Positions 16,775-25,496 of a DNA stretch of 64,000 nt are shown here, one piece after another. The stretch covers positions 92,344 to 156,343 of the forward strand of contig JBKECK010000019.1 in assembly GCA_047974625.1 (NCBI GenBank), read 5' to 3'. The DNA comes from CADEDH01 sp047974625 (GTDB taxonomy: Bacteria > Actinomycetota > Acidimicrobiia > Acidimicrobiales > SZUA-35). The number at the start of each line of letters is the position of its first letter. The first letter of the stretch is position 1. Position numbers and translations under genes: made by a program. The notes beneath the pieces were generated by a model, which worked only from the letters and a program-made list of their open reading frames with translations, made no database searches and was not told the DNA's origin.

Positions 16775-17679
16775 CGGTCACCTCCGAACAGCATCGAGCT
16801 CTGGTTGCGGACCTTCACCCGGCGGGGCAGGGTGTCCATCACTTCGGCCAGCCCGTCGAGACCGTGCACGTCGTCGAGACCGACGTCCTCGGCGATCGAC
16901 CATCCCCGGTAGATGCCGATGCCGCCGCCGTAGACGCTGAACACCTGGCCGCTGAACGGACAGTCGGCGCTGGCCAGGTAGGCCACCAGGGGCGAGATCC
17001 GCTCGGGGCCGAACTGGGGCTGGTTCATCACCTCACCGATCCCCGGGGTGGCCAGGGTCAGGCGGGTACGGGCGATAGGGGCGATGCAATTGGCCCTGAC
17101 CCGGTAGCGGCGCAGCTCGGCGGCGTTGACGATCGTCATCGCGGCGATGCCAGCCTTGGCCGCCACATAGTTGGTCTGCCCCACATTGCCGTGCAGGCCC
17201 GCCCCCGACGAGGTGTTGACGATGGCCCGGTCGACCTCGGCACCGAGCTTGGACCGGTCGCGCCAGTAGGTGGCGGCGTTGTGGGTGACGTTGAAGGTGC
17301 CCTTGAGGTGCACCGCAACGACGGCATCGAAATCGTCCTCCGTCATCGACACCAGCATCCGGTCGCGCAGGATCCCGGCGTTGTTGACCACGACGTGCAG
17401 GTCGCCGAACACCTCGACCGCCTGCGCCACCATCGCGGCGGCCCCGTCGAACCGGGATACGCTGTCGGTGTTGGCGATCGCGGCCCCGCCGGCGTCGACG
17501 ATCTCGTCGGCCACGGCCCGGGCCGCGGCCTCGTCGGCACCGGAGCCATCCCCGGCGCCGCCCAGGTCGTTGACCACCACCGAGGCACCCTCGGCGGCCA
17601 GCAGCAGGGCATGTTCGCGGCCGATGCCCCGGCCGCCGCCGGTGATGAGGGCGACCCGCCCGTCGAGCGCCCCCGTCAC
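16771..17679 (-). CDS. Short-chain dehydrogenase, probable 3-hydroxyacyl-CoA dehydrogenase
   Basis: 302 residues. Rossmann motif LITGGGRGIGREHALLLAAE, NNAG in VVVNNAGILRDRMLV, catalytic Ser in VNTSSGAGLHGNVGQ and YVAAK. The VVVNDLGGAGDG loop is typical of the SDR domain in peroxisomal multifunctional enzyme type 2. Consistent with the operon, it would oxidise the hydroxyacyl-CoA made by the hydratase. It has a C-terminal extension of about 40 residues past the SDR core. Start GTG at 17679 overlaps the thiolase stop. Confidence 0.85.
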   Translation of the reverse strand: MTGALDGRVALITGGGRGIGREHALLLAAEGASVVVNDLGGAGDGSGADEAAARAVADEIVDAGGAAIANTDSVSRFDGAAAMVAQAVEVFGDLHVVVNNAGILRDRMLVSMTEDDFDAVVAVHLKGTFNVTHNAATYWRDRSKLGAEVDRAIVNTSSGAGLHGNVGQTNYVAAKAGIAAMTIVNAAELRRYRVRANCIAPIARTRLTLATPGIGEVMNQPQFGPERISPLVAYLASADCPFSGQVFSVYGGGIGIYRGWSIAEDVGLDDVHGLDGLAEVMDTLPRRVKVRNQSSMLFGGDR

Positions 17680-18866
17680 CGGTCGCCCCGGGAGTAGACG
17701 GTGACCACGGCGGCGCCGCCGAGACCGACATTGTGCTGGAGGGCGGCGGTGACCCCGGGAACCTGGCGGGTGCCGGCGGTACCCCGCAGCTGCCACGTCA
17801 GCTCGGTGCACTGGGCCAATCCCGTGGCCCCCAGGGGGTGCCCCTTGGAGATCAGGCCGCCCGAGGGGTTGACCACCCACCGGCCGCCGTAGGTGGTGGC
17901 CCCGGAGTCGACCAGTTCCCCGGCCCCGCCCTCGGCGCACAGGCCCAGCGTCTCGTAGCTCAGCAGCTCCATGGTGCTGAAACAGTCGTGCAGCTCCACC
18001 ACCTGGACGTCCTCCGGCCCAAGGCCGGACTGCTCGTAGGCCTGCTCCGCCGCCCGTTTGGCGAAGTGGTAGCCGACCAGGCCCCGGTCGCTGCCGTCGA
18101 AGGTGTCGGGCCCGTCGGTGGTCATGGCCTGGCCGACGATCTCGACCGCCCGGTCCCACAGGTCGTGTTCGGTCACGAACCGCTCGCTGGCCACCACGAC
18201 GGCGGCGCCACCGTCGGAGGTGGGGCAGCACTGCAACCGAGTCAACGGGTCGAACACGGTCGGTGAGGCCAGAACCTCCTCCAGGGAGTACTCGTCCCGG
18301 AACTGGGAGTTCGGGTTGTCGACCGAGTGACGGTGGTTCTTGACCCCGATCCGGGCCAGGGTCTCGGCCGAGATGCCGTAGGTCTCCATGTACTCCCGAC
18401 CGGCATTCCCGAACATCTGGGGGGCGACGGGGGCGTCGCTACGACCCCGCTTGGCCCACATGGCCTTCACCATGGGTTTCATGGGGGCGACGCGGTCGTG
18501 CCAGTGGCCCTTGAGGCTGCCCCGCTCCATCTTCTCGAAGCCGAGGGCGAGGACGCAGTCGGACACACCACCCTGGATGAAGCTCCGGGCCGTGTACAGG
18601 GCGGACGAACCCGAGGCGCAGTTGTTGTTGACGTTGATCACCGGAACCCCGGTGAGGCCGAGCTCGTACAGGGCGGTCTGCCCGCACGTCGAGTCGCCGT
18701 AGACGTAGGAGGCGATAGCCTGCTCGACCCGGTCGTAAGGGATCCCGGCGTCGGCCAGGGCGGCCGCACCGGCCTCCCGGCCCATGTCGGGGTAGTCCCA
18801 GTCCCGGGCCCCGGGCTTCTCGAACCTGGTCATGCCGACGCCGACGACGAAGACACGGTTGGTCAT
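17676..18866 (-). CDS. SCP-x/lipid-transfer-type thiolase
   Basis: 396 residues. Nucleophilic Cys in VNNNCASGSSALYTA, the HDCFSTMELLSYE block and the C-terminal GGLISKGHPLGATGLAQ with catalytic His are visible. The family includes thiolase-like Ltp2/FadA5-type proteins acting on sterol side chains; some members need a DUF35 partner, which is not seen in this window. It would cleave 3-ketoacyl-CoA or perform a retro-aldol step. Overlaps both neighbours by four bases. Confidence 0.85.
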   Translation of the reverse strand: MTNRVFVVGVGMTRFEKPGARDWDYPDMGREAGAAALADAGIPYDRVEQAIASYVYGDSTCGQTALYELGLTGVPVINVNNNCASGSSALYTARSFIQGGVSDCVLALGFEKMERGSLKGHWHDRVAPMKPMVKAMWAKRGRSDAPVAPQMFGNAGREYMETYGISAETLARIGVKNHRHSVDNPNSQFRDEYSLEEVLASPTVFDPLTRLQCCPTSDGGAAVVVASERFVTEHDLWDRAVEIVGQAMTTDGPDTFDGSDRGLVGYHFAKRAAEQAYEQSGLGPEDVQVVELHDCFSTMELLSYETLGLCAEGGAGELVDSGATTYGGRWVVNPSGGLISKGHPLGATGLAQCTELTWQLRGTAGTRQVPGVTAALQHNVGLGGAAVVTVYSRGDR

Positions 18867-20125
18867 GATGACTCCTCAGAATCAGTGGATCGGACAGGAT
18901 CGGTGGATCGAACGGAAGGGTCGGCCCCGGGGGCGTCCGGGGCCGGCTCGGGTGCGGGGGCATCGGCCGGGACGAGCAGGGCTCGGCCGAGGGCGACGAC
19001 CTCCCCGACCGGGGGGTTGTCCTCCCGACGGGCCCGGGCCAACCCGTTGACCAGGGCGAAGGCGCAACGCACGACGGCCCGGGCGTCGGCCGCGGTCAGA
19101 TCGGGGCGGAGCTCCCGCACCACCGCCGACCACTGTTCGTGGAGGTCGCGGCGGCGCCGGGCCAACCGCGGCCGTTCCGACGGTTCGAGTGACGCGCCCT
19201 CCTGGCTGGTGACCACGAGGAGGTCGCCGTGGCGGAACGCCACCGTGGCGTAGGAACCGAGCAGGCGATCGAGGGCCTCGGACGCGGAGGCGGCACCGGC
19301 CACCGCGTCGGCCGCGCCGGCGATGACGAACGCGCCGGCCCGATCGTAGGCGTCGAGCAGGACATCCCCCTTGCCGGCCACGTGCTCGTACAGCGACGGG
19401 CCCGCCATCCCCACCGCCCGGCCGATGTCCTCCATCGACACCCCGTGGTAACCCCGCTCGGCGAACAGGCCCATGGCCGTGGCCATGATCTGCTCCCGTC
19501 GCGGCACCGGGGCCCTCCACGGTGGACGGGCCCGCGCCGGACCCCGGCCGGGGCCACCGGCCACCGGCGGGGCGGTGGCCACGGCCACCAGGCCCTCGAT
19601 GAGAGCGGCCCGGAGCCGGGCCGGACCAAGCGTGGCCGGGCGCCGGGCCAGGGAGCTGAGCACTCCGTTGAGCGCCTGCTGGCGCACCGAGATATCACGG
19701 TCGGTGAGCCCAGGGCGGCCGGTGCGCATGGCGTCGGCCCAGTGGCGGAACAGCTGCCGCTCCCGCCCGGCCAGCTCGCGGCGCAGGGTCCGCTCCACCC
19801 GACCCCGCTCCTGCAGGTAGGTGGCCAGCATCCCGGGCTGGTCGACGACCAGTCGGACCGACACCTCGACCAGGGCTTCGATACCCCCGTTGGCCTCCTC
19901 GGCCACCTGGTTCCAGCCGTCGATGGTGTCGAGCATCACGGCGTCGAGCACGGCGTCCTTGCCCCGGTAGTGCCGGTAGAGGGCGCCCCCGGTGATGCCC
20001 ACCTCGTCACCGATGTCCTGCACGCTCACCGCGGCGAACCCACGCTCGGCGAACAGGGCGGCCGCCGCCACCAGGATGTCCTGTTTGGTCGAGCGGGATC
20101 GACGACGGCGGGTGCCGGTGTTCAC
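18863..20125 (-). CDS. Tandem TetR-family regulator (two TetR units in one chain)
   Basis: 420 residues with two complete TetR_N helix-turn-helix domains: about 12-60 (ILVAAAALFAERGFAAVSV, then YRHYRGKDAVLD) and about 218-265 (IMATAMGLFAERGYHGVSM, then LYEHVAGKGDVLLDAY). Each is followed by its own helical ligand domain. TetR proteins usually work as homodimers, so this is a covalent pseudo-dimer or bivalent binder. It sits inside the operon with 4-base overlaps on both sides, implying it regulates these genes in response to an acyl-CoA-like ligand. Confidence 0.85.
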   Translation of the reverse strand: MNTGTRRRRSRSTKQDILVAAAALFAERGFAAVSVQDIGDEVGITGGALYRHYRGKDAVLDAVMLDTIDGWNQVAEEANGGIEALVEVSVRLVVDQPGMLATYLQERGRVERTLRRELAGRERQLFRHWADAMRTGRPGLTDRDISVRQQALNGVLSSLARRPATLGPARLRAALIEGLVAVATAPPVAGGPGRGPARARPPWRAPVPRREQIMATAMGLFAERGYHGVSMEDIGRAVGMAGPSLYEHVAGKGDVLLDAYDRAGAFVIAGAADAVAGAASASEALDRLLGSYATVAFRHGDLLVVTSQEGASLEPSERPRLARRRRDLHEQWSAVVRELRPDLTAADARAVVRCAFALVNGLARARREDNPPVGEVVALGRALLVPADAPAPEPAPDAPGADPSVRSTDPVRSTDSEESS

Positions 20126-21333
20126 CGTGGCTCCCGGGGCAGCCCTAGCACCCGCTCGGCGATGGTGTTGCGCTGGATCTCGTCGGTGCCACCACCAATC
20201 CGCATTCCCGGCGCCCCGTTGACCAGTTCGCTCCAGGCGAACGTGCCCCACTCACCGGTGTCGGCGGTCAGCCGGGGGCCGAGCAGCACGGCGGCCACGT
20301 GACCGCACCGCTGGAGCCAGGTGCTGTAGGCCAGCTTGCCGAGCGACCCCTCGGGCCCGGGTACCCCGTCGGCGCGGAGCCGGGCCGCGGCCCGCCGACG
20401 GTTGAGGCCGGCCACCCGCCGCTCGGTGTACACCTCGGCCAGGAGTTGACGGACGATGGGGTCGTGGTCGCGACCGAGATGGCGGGCCAACATGACGAGG
20501 CGGCCGAACAGGTCGGTACCCCCGCTCCCGCCTGTGGCTGCCGAGCGTTCGAACCCGAGCGTCGTCATCATGGCGTGCCAACCGGAGCCGACCTCGCCCA
20601 CCCGATCGGTGTCCGGCACCCGCACGTCGGTGAGGAACACCTCGTTGAACGAGGAGCCGCCGCTCATCTGCCGGAGGGGCCGCACCTCCACCCCGGGGGA
20701 CCGCAGGTCCACCAGGAAGGCGGTCATCGAGGTCTGCCGGGGACCGGTTGGGTCGGTACGGGCGATGGCGTAGCCGACGTCGGCGAACTGGGCCCCCGAG
20801 GTCCACACCTTCTGCCCGTTCAGTACCCACACGTCGCCGTCGCGTTCGGCCCTCATGGCGATCGAACCGAGATCCGAACCGGCGGCCGGTTCGGAGAACA
20901 GCTGGCAACAGAGCTCGTCGGCCCGTCGCAGGGAGGCCACCCAGCGCCGCTTCTGGGCCTCGGTGCCGAGGGTGAGGATGGTGGGCGCCTCGATGTTCAG
21001 GCTGATGGTGACCGCCTCATGGGGGGCCGGGGTCAGGAACCCACGTTCGAGGCGGCTGAAGGCGGCCTCGAACGCCGGGGGCAGCCCGGCCCCGCCGTAC
21101 TCGACGGGCCAGGTGATGGAGCCGTAGCCCGCCTCCGACTTCAACCGCTGCCAGGCCCGGAGCTCGTCGACACAGGCCCGTTCCTCAGCCGGGTTGAGAT
21201 TGTGGAACACCGCCACGTTGTCGGACCCGATCCCCCAGCCCGGCTCGGTGTCCGGAGGCCGCCGCTCGGCGTGGTCCCCCAACCACGATTCGGCCCGCTC
21301 GGTGTACTCGGTCAGATCCATCAACTCGGTCAT
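20122..21333 (-). CDS. Acyl-CoA dehydrogenase
   Basis: 403 residues. N-terminal helical region, FAD/substrate motifs CQLFSEPAAGSDLGS and LNGQKVWTSGAQFADVGYAI, a C-terminal helical domain with RLVMLARHLGRDHDPIV, and a final GGGTDEIQRNTIAERVLGLP. Introduces the alpha-beta double bond into an acyl-CoA with electron transfer to ETF. First gene of the six-gene operon. ATG at 21333 with GGGGAAG before it; a longer frame to 21408 has no family similarity. Confidence 0.88.
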   Translation of the reverse strand: MTELMDLTEYTERAESWLGDHAERRPPDTEPGWGIGSDNVAVFHNLNPAEERACVDELRAWQRLKSEAGYGSITWPVEYGGAGLPPAFEAAFSRLERGFLTPAPHEAVTISLNIEAPTILTLGTEAQKRRWVASLRRADELCCQLFSEPAAGSDLGSIAMRAERDGDVWVLNGQKVWTSGAQFADVGYAIARTDPTGPRQTSMTAFLVDLRSPGVEVRPLRQMSGGSSFNEVFLTDVRVPDTDRVGEVGSGWHAMMTTLGFERSAATGGSGGTDLFGRLVMLARHLGRDHDPIVRQLLAEVYTERRVAGLNRRRAAARLRADGVPGPEGSLGKLAYSTWLQRCGHVAAVLLGPRLTADTGEWGTFAWSELVNGAPGMRIGGGTDEIQRNTIAERVLGLPREPR

Positions 21334-21389
21334 CGCTCGCTTCCCCTGCCTCACGGGCCGAACCGCTGGCTCCCACACCCGTCGATCAC

Positions 21390-21475
21390 ATCGTTCCCTA
21401 GTGATCATTTATATAATCGGCGTAGAGGTCAAATTTTATTGGGATTGGTGCGACACTATTCACCTAGTGAGACCT
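21390..21475 (-). promoter_or_regulatory. AT-rich promoter/operator region of the beta-oxidation operon
   Basis: An unusually AT-rich island in a GC-rich window. Minus strand: TTGACC, then 17 bases, then AATGAT is a plausible -35/-10 pair; TATAAA overlaps it. The octamer CCTAGTGA occurs twice on the plus strand (21397-21404 and 21463-21470), 66 bases apart and thus on the same helix face, making it a candidate operator for the double TetR. Confidence 0.4.
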
Positions 21476-21528
21476 TGCTAAGGGTCCCGTCACCTCGGGG
21501 TGGTCTGATCCGCCCGGGGCCGGACCGG

Positions 21529-21534
21529 TAGGTT
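21529..21534 (+). promoter_or_regulatory. Candidate -10 (TAGGTT) of a leaderless transcript
   Basis: TAGGTT is followed by six bases and the ATG at 21541; no Shine-Dalgarno sequence is present. Confidence 0.4.
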
Positions 21535-21540
21535 GCCGTT

Positions 21541-22755
21541 ATGTCGTTCGCCGCCCGGCCGGGCCGGCCGGACCCACCTCCGGTGCGGTACACGATCCGC
21601 TCCCAACGGACCTCGCTCTGGTTCGGGTGCGCGGCCCTGGTGGGCGCGCTGGCCATCGTCTTGATGTTGCTGGCCCTCGTGTTCGCCCTCTTTCCCGGCG
21701 TCGCCCGGTGGGCGGTGATACCGGCGGTAGCGCTGCTCGGTTCGATCGCCGTGCCGATGGCGCTGGCCGCCCGCCGGGCCGCGGCCTGGGAACGGGGGCA
21801 GATCGACCTTCCCGCCGCACCCCTCCTGCTCGGGACCACCACCGAGATCCCGTTCCGGATCCGGTCGAAACGGCGGGCCGTCGCCCCCGGGTTCGCCGCT
21901 ACCGCCCTGTTGTCGTGCTGGGAGAAGGCCACCTCCTATGGGGGCACCGACTCCTACACCGCCACCGAGGCCGTGCACGAGGCCTGTATGCCCATCCTGG
22001 TGAGGCCCACCGACCACGGGGTCGAGGCCATGATCCGCCTGACCATCCCGGTGGACGAGGGTGGGCCCACCCTGGACCTGACCAGCAACGAGATCGACTG
22101 GGTCCTGGCCGTCACCATCGCCGCCCGGCGCCTCCCGGCCGTCACCGAGACCTTCCCCCTCCAGGTCTGGGCCACGGTCGACCCGGTCCTGATCGGTGAC
22201 CCTCCTCTGCCCAGTAACCCGTTGGCCAGTGACCCGTTGGCCAGTGACCCGTTGGCCAGTGACCATCCGGCCGGCGACCGGCCCCCGAGCCGGAACCAGG
22301 GACCGGCCCCACGAAACCTCCCGAGCGGGGGACGGCAGCCGGACCCCCTGGTGCTCAGCGTCGAGTCCGGCGTGGCGGAGCTGGGCGGACGGATCCGGGG
22401 CCAGCTCATCCGCACCGCCAACGCCCCGACGGGATCCGGGCTGTTTCTGGAGCTTCGTTACCGCACCGAGGGTCGCGGCACTCCCGACGAAGGCCAGGCC
22501 CTCTGGATACAGCTCCCCGACAACACCATGGGCCCGACCGCATACCCGTTCGACATCGTGGTGCCCACCGATGTCCCGATCTCCTACGACGGCCGCCTGA
22601 TCCGGGTCGTCTGGGAGCTCCGGGCCACCATCAGCCGGCGATTGCGGCCCGATGCCGACGCGGTGGTTCCGATCCTGGTCGCACCTCACGGGGGTCGGGG
22701 CCTCTACCGCCAGCCCCATCCCCTGCCCCCCGGCCAGGTTCCGGCCCCGTGGTGA
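21541..22755 (+). CDS. Membrane protein with arrestin-like beta domains, unknown function
   Basis: 404 residues. Two membrane helices (about 29-53 and 57-77) are followed by a long soluble region. Two beta-rich parts, about 85-215 and 280-400, include FLELRYRTEGRGTPDEGQ, YPFDIVVPTDVPISYDG and VVWELRATISRRL, reminiscent of arrestin-like/SpoOM folds in unnamed bacterial membrane proteins. Between them is a linker with the repeat PLASD, encoded by a 15-bp DNA repeat. No enzymatic motif. It lies upstream of the DUF4910 gene in the same direction with a 93-base gap. Confidence 0.55.
   Translation: MSFAARPGRPDPPPVRYTIRSQRTSLWFGCAALVGALAIVLMLLALVFALFPGVARWAVIPAVALLGSIAVPMALAARRAAAWERGQIDLPAAPLLLGTTTEIPFRIRSKRRAVAPGFAATALLSCWEKATSYGGTDSYTATEAVHEACMPILVRPTDHGVEAMIRLTIPVDEGGPTLDLTSNEIDWVLAVTIAARRLPAVTETFPLQVWATVDPVLIGDPPLPSNPLASDPLASDPLASDHPAGDRPPSRNQGPAPRNLPSGGRQPDPLVLSVESGVAELGGRIRGQLIRTANAPTGSGLFLELRYRTEGRGTPDEGQALWIQLPDNTMGPTAYPFDIVVPTDVPISYDGRLIRVVWELRATISRRLRPDADAVVPILVAPHGGRGLYRQPHPLPPGQVPAPW
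22211..22264 (+). repeat. 15-bp in-frame tandem repeat in the linker of the arrestin-like protein
   Basis: Three full units of CCAGTRACCCGTTGG (22211-22225, 22226-22240, 22241-22255) and a partial fourth. Encodes SNPLASDPLASDPLASD. Length changes would keep the frame and only alter the linker. Confidence 0.8.
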
Positions 22756-22833
22756 GCCGTCATCCGATCGGCCCGGTCGACCGGACGGGTAGACCGTCCC
22801 AGAACGGGCCGAGGCCGGGCCGGGCGGGGTGGG

Positions 22834-22839
22834 TAGCGT
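22834..22839 (+). promoter_or_regulatory. Candidate -10 (TAGCGT) of the DUF4910 gene
   Basis: TAGCGT ends nine bases before the ATG at 22849 and no Shine-Dalgarno sequence is present; spacing is slightly longer than at the other leaderless candidates. Confidence 0.3.
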
Positions 22840-22848
22840 GGTGCCCCC

Positions 22849-24150
22849 ATGACCGGCGACGAACTCCACCGTCAGATAGTCGAGCTTTACCCCCTGATGC
22901 GGAGCATCACCGGGGACGGCACCCGCCAGACCCTGCGCCATCTGGCCGGGATCGCGCCGATCGAGACGTTCGAGGTGGCCTCCGGCACCCCGGTGCTGGA
23001 CTGGACCGTCCCCGACGAATGGGTGTTCCGACACGCCCGCCTGACGGGGCCCGACGGCTCGGTGGTAGCCGACTCCGACGTGTCCACCCTGCACGTGGTC
23101 AACTACTCGGTCGGCGTCGACGAAACCCTCGACCGGGCCGACCTCGACGCCCACCTGTTCTCCCTGCCGGACCGGCCTTCGGCCATCCCCTACCGGACCA
23201 GCTACTACCAGCCCACCTGGGGGTTCGGGCTGACCGACACCGTGCGTCAGGGCCTCGGCGACGGGCCGTACCGGGCCGTGATCGACGCCGAGCACCGGGC
23301 CGACGGGGGCCTCAGCTACGGCGAACTGGTGATCCCCGGATCCGGGCCGGAAGAGATCCTGGTGTCGACCCACATCTGCCACCCCAGCCTGGCCAACGAC
23401 AACCTCAGCGGCCTGGTCCTGGCCGCCGCCCTGGCCGCCGAGCTGACCCGGCGGCCCCTCGAGCGGACGTGGCGGTTCGTGTTCGTGCCCGGCACGATCG
23501 GGGCCATCACCTGGCTGGCCCGGCAACGGGCCGACCGGCCCGAGGTTCTGGAACGCAACCGCGGCGTGCTCGTTCTCACCGGGCTGGGCGACGAGTCCCC
23601 CTTCCACTGGAAACGGACCCGGCTGGGCACGACCTGGATCGACCGGGTCGTCGAACTGGTCCTGGCCCAGAGCGGCCACGATCACACCCTCCTCGACTTC
23701 TCGCCGTACGGCTACGACGAGCGGCAGTACGGCTCGCTCGGCTTCGGCCTGGCCGCCGGACGCCTCGGTCGGGCCGTCCACGGCACCTACCCCGAGTACC
23801 ACACCTCGCTCGACGACCCGGGTTTCGTCCGCCCCGACCGCCTGGCCGAATCACTCGACCTGCTGGGGCAAGTGGTCGACGCGCTCGACGCCGAACGGAC
23901 CTACGTCAACCGGCAGCCGTACGGGGAACCCCAGCTCGGGCGCCGCGGCCTCTACGGCTCACTGGGCGCCCTGCCCAGTCCCGGCGATGCCCAGATGGCC
24001 ATGTTGTGGCTCCTCAGCCTGTCGGACGGCGACACCCCCCTCAGCGCGATCGCCCAACGGTCGGGCCTACCCATGACCCAGCTGGCCGAGGTGGCCGAAC
24101 TGCTCCGAGCCAACGATCTTCTGGGACGAACCGAGCCGCCACCCGGGTGA
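22849..24150 (+). CDS. DUF4910/DUF2172 aminopeptidase-like protein with C-terminal winged helix
   Basis: 433 residues. N-terminus LYPLMRSITGDGTRQTLRHL and TFEVASGTPVLDWTVPDEW are hallmarks of the DUF4910 family. The M28-like core has ILVSTHICHPSLANDNLSGL, with His and Asp ligands, WRFVFVPGTIGAITWL and a late HGTYPEYHTSLDDPGF. The last 70 residues form a winged-helix-like segment. Members are zinc aminopeptidase-like proteins frequently linked to polysaccharide or sugar gene clusters; the substrate is unknown. No signal peptide. Confidence 0.85.
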   Translation: MTGDELHRQIVELYPLMRSITGDGTRQTLRHLAGIAPIETFEVASGTPVLDWTVPDEWVFRHARLTGPDGSVVADSDVSTLHVVNYSVGVDETLDRADLDAHLFSLPDRPSAIPYRTSYYQPTWGFGLTDTVRQGLGDGPYRAVIDAEHRADGGLSYGELVIPGSGPEEILVSTHICHPSLANDNLSGLVLAAALAAELTRRPLERTWRFVFVPGTIGAITWLARQRADRPEVLERNRGVLVLTGLGDESPFHWKRTRLGTTWIDRVVELVLAQSGHDHTLLDFSPYGYDERQYGSLGFGLAAGRLGRAVHGTYPEYHTSLDDPGFVRPDRLAESLDLLGQVVDALDAERTYVNRQPYGEPQLGRRGLYGSLGALPSPGDAQMAMLWLLSLSDGDTPLSAIAQRSGLPMTQLAEVAELLRANDLLGRTEPPPG

Positions 24151-24234
24151 ATCCGACCTCACCCGACAACCGATATCGGCGCCGTTCTCGCTCGGTGTCG
24201 CCAGCTCTTCGGCCGAGGGCACGCCTCTAGCCAC

Positions 24235-25293
24235 TTGGATCGTACTGACCGCGAGACCGCGGTCCGGGTGCGGGCGGTGCTGGTTCGTGATGATGATTAT
24301 CGGGCGCCGGGCAAACCGCCGTGTGATTGGGACGACCCGGCGGCGAGGGAACGCCTGGTCGATGATCTGGTGCGTGACGTGATTGCCGCTGTCGGGGTGT
24401 TCGACGGGACCGGGGTCACCGACGTGTGGCTGGTCGAGCATCTCGAGTTCATGGTCTTGATCGCTGGCCAGGACGTGATCGAGGGTGATGACGGGGTGTT
24501 CCGAATCGCTCGCCAAGTCGCCCCGGACCGGGTGATCTCCACGGTCGATCGCGAAGCGCGTCATGGCCATAAGTCCAAGTCACGGCGGTTCGACGGGTTC
24601 AAGGCCCACATCGCGGAGGACCCCGACGGGGAGATCATCACCGATGTTGTGGTCACCCCAGCGAACACTCCGGACGCTGACGCCCTCGACGATCTGCTCA
24701 CCGGCGGCGACAACGACGAGGTCAAGCCGGTCATCTACGGTGACGCTGGCTACGGCGGCGCTGATGTTCTCGAACGGCTCGACGAAGCGGGCTACGAGTT
24801 CGTGATCAAGGTGCCGTCCCCGTCTCGACGCCAGGGACGGTGGTCCAAAGCCGACTTCGGAGTCGATATCGACAACGACACCGTCACCTGCCCAGCGGGA
24901 ATCACCGTCGCGATCAGCTACAGCACCGACGGGTCCGGCGCCGCCCGGTTCGGAACGAACTGCGATTCGTGTCCGCTACGCGAGATGTGCACCACCGCCC
25001 AGGCGGGACGAACGATCACGATCCACCGCCGCGAAGACATCCTCCAGACCCAGCGGTTCACCCAGACCACCGACCCCGACTGGGCAGCCGACTACACCGG
25101 CACCCGCCCCAAGGTCGAACGGAAACTCGCCCACCTGATCCGCCAACCATGGGGCGGGAGGAAAGGACGAATGCGAGGGGCGGCACGCATCGCGGGCGAT
25201 CTCATCGCGCGTGCCGCCACCATCAACCTCGCCCGCCTCGCCAACCAAGGCCTCACCCAGACACCCAACGGCTGGGCAGTCAATCCACCATGA
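24235..25293 (+). pseudogene. IS1182-type transposase, N-terminally truncated
   Basis: The readable 352 residues correspond to the middle and C-terminal parts of IS1182/IS5-like DDE transposases: HGHKSKSRRFDGFKAHIAED, VTPANTPDADALDDLL, IYGDAGYGGADVLERLDEAG with a catalytic Asp, CDSCPLREMCTT and RPKVERKLAHLIRQPWGGRK. The usual N-terminal 100-200 residues are missing: a stop stands at 24228 just before the first TTG, and the preceding bases belong to a different context. No clear terminal inverted repeats were found. Probably inactive. Confidence 0.75.
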
Positions 25294-25496
25294 CCCGCCC
25301 CGGGGCCTCCACCCACCTGTTCACCGACCCGCCGTGAACAAGCGCTGTGTTGCCCGCACGACCCCCAACCGCCACCAAACAGCCATCCCGCCACCGGAAA
25401 CCAAGACCGACGACCAACAGAGACCAACCAAACCACCAAGCCCACACCCAAAGCCGCCACCAGCCGACCCCCGGAAGCGACTACGGCATCGGTCTC
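25294..25496. other. Gap between the transposase remnant and the methyltransferase, no gene seen
   Basis: 203 bases, strongly C/A-rich on the plus strand (CCAACC/ACCAAA strings). It probably contains the right end of the insertion element, but I see no inverted repeat matching the left side. Confidence 0.4.

Noticed and set aside
21490..23802. 770-residue open frame on the minus strand
   Set aside because: It runs antisense to two well-supported genes (arrestin-like and DUF4910), is Gly/Pro/Arg/Gln-rich and has no motifs; typical GC-rich shadow frame.
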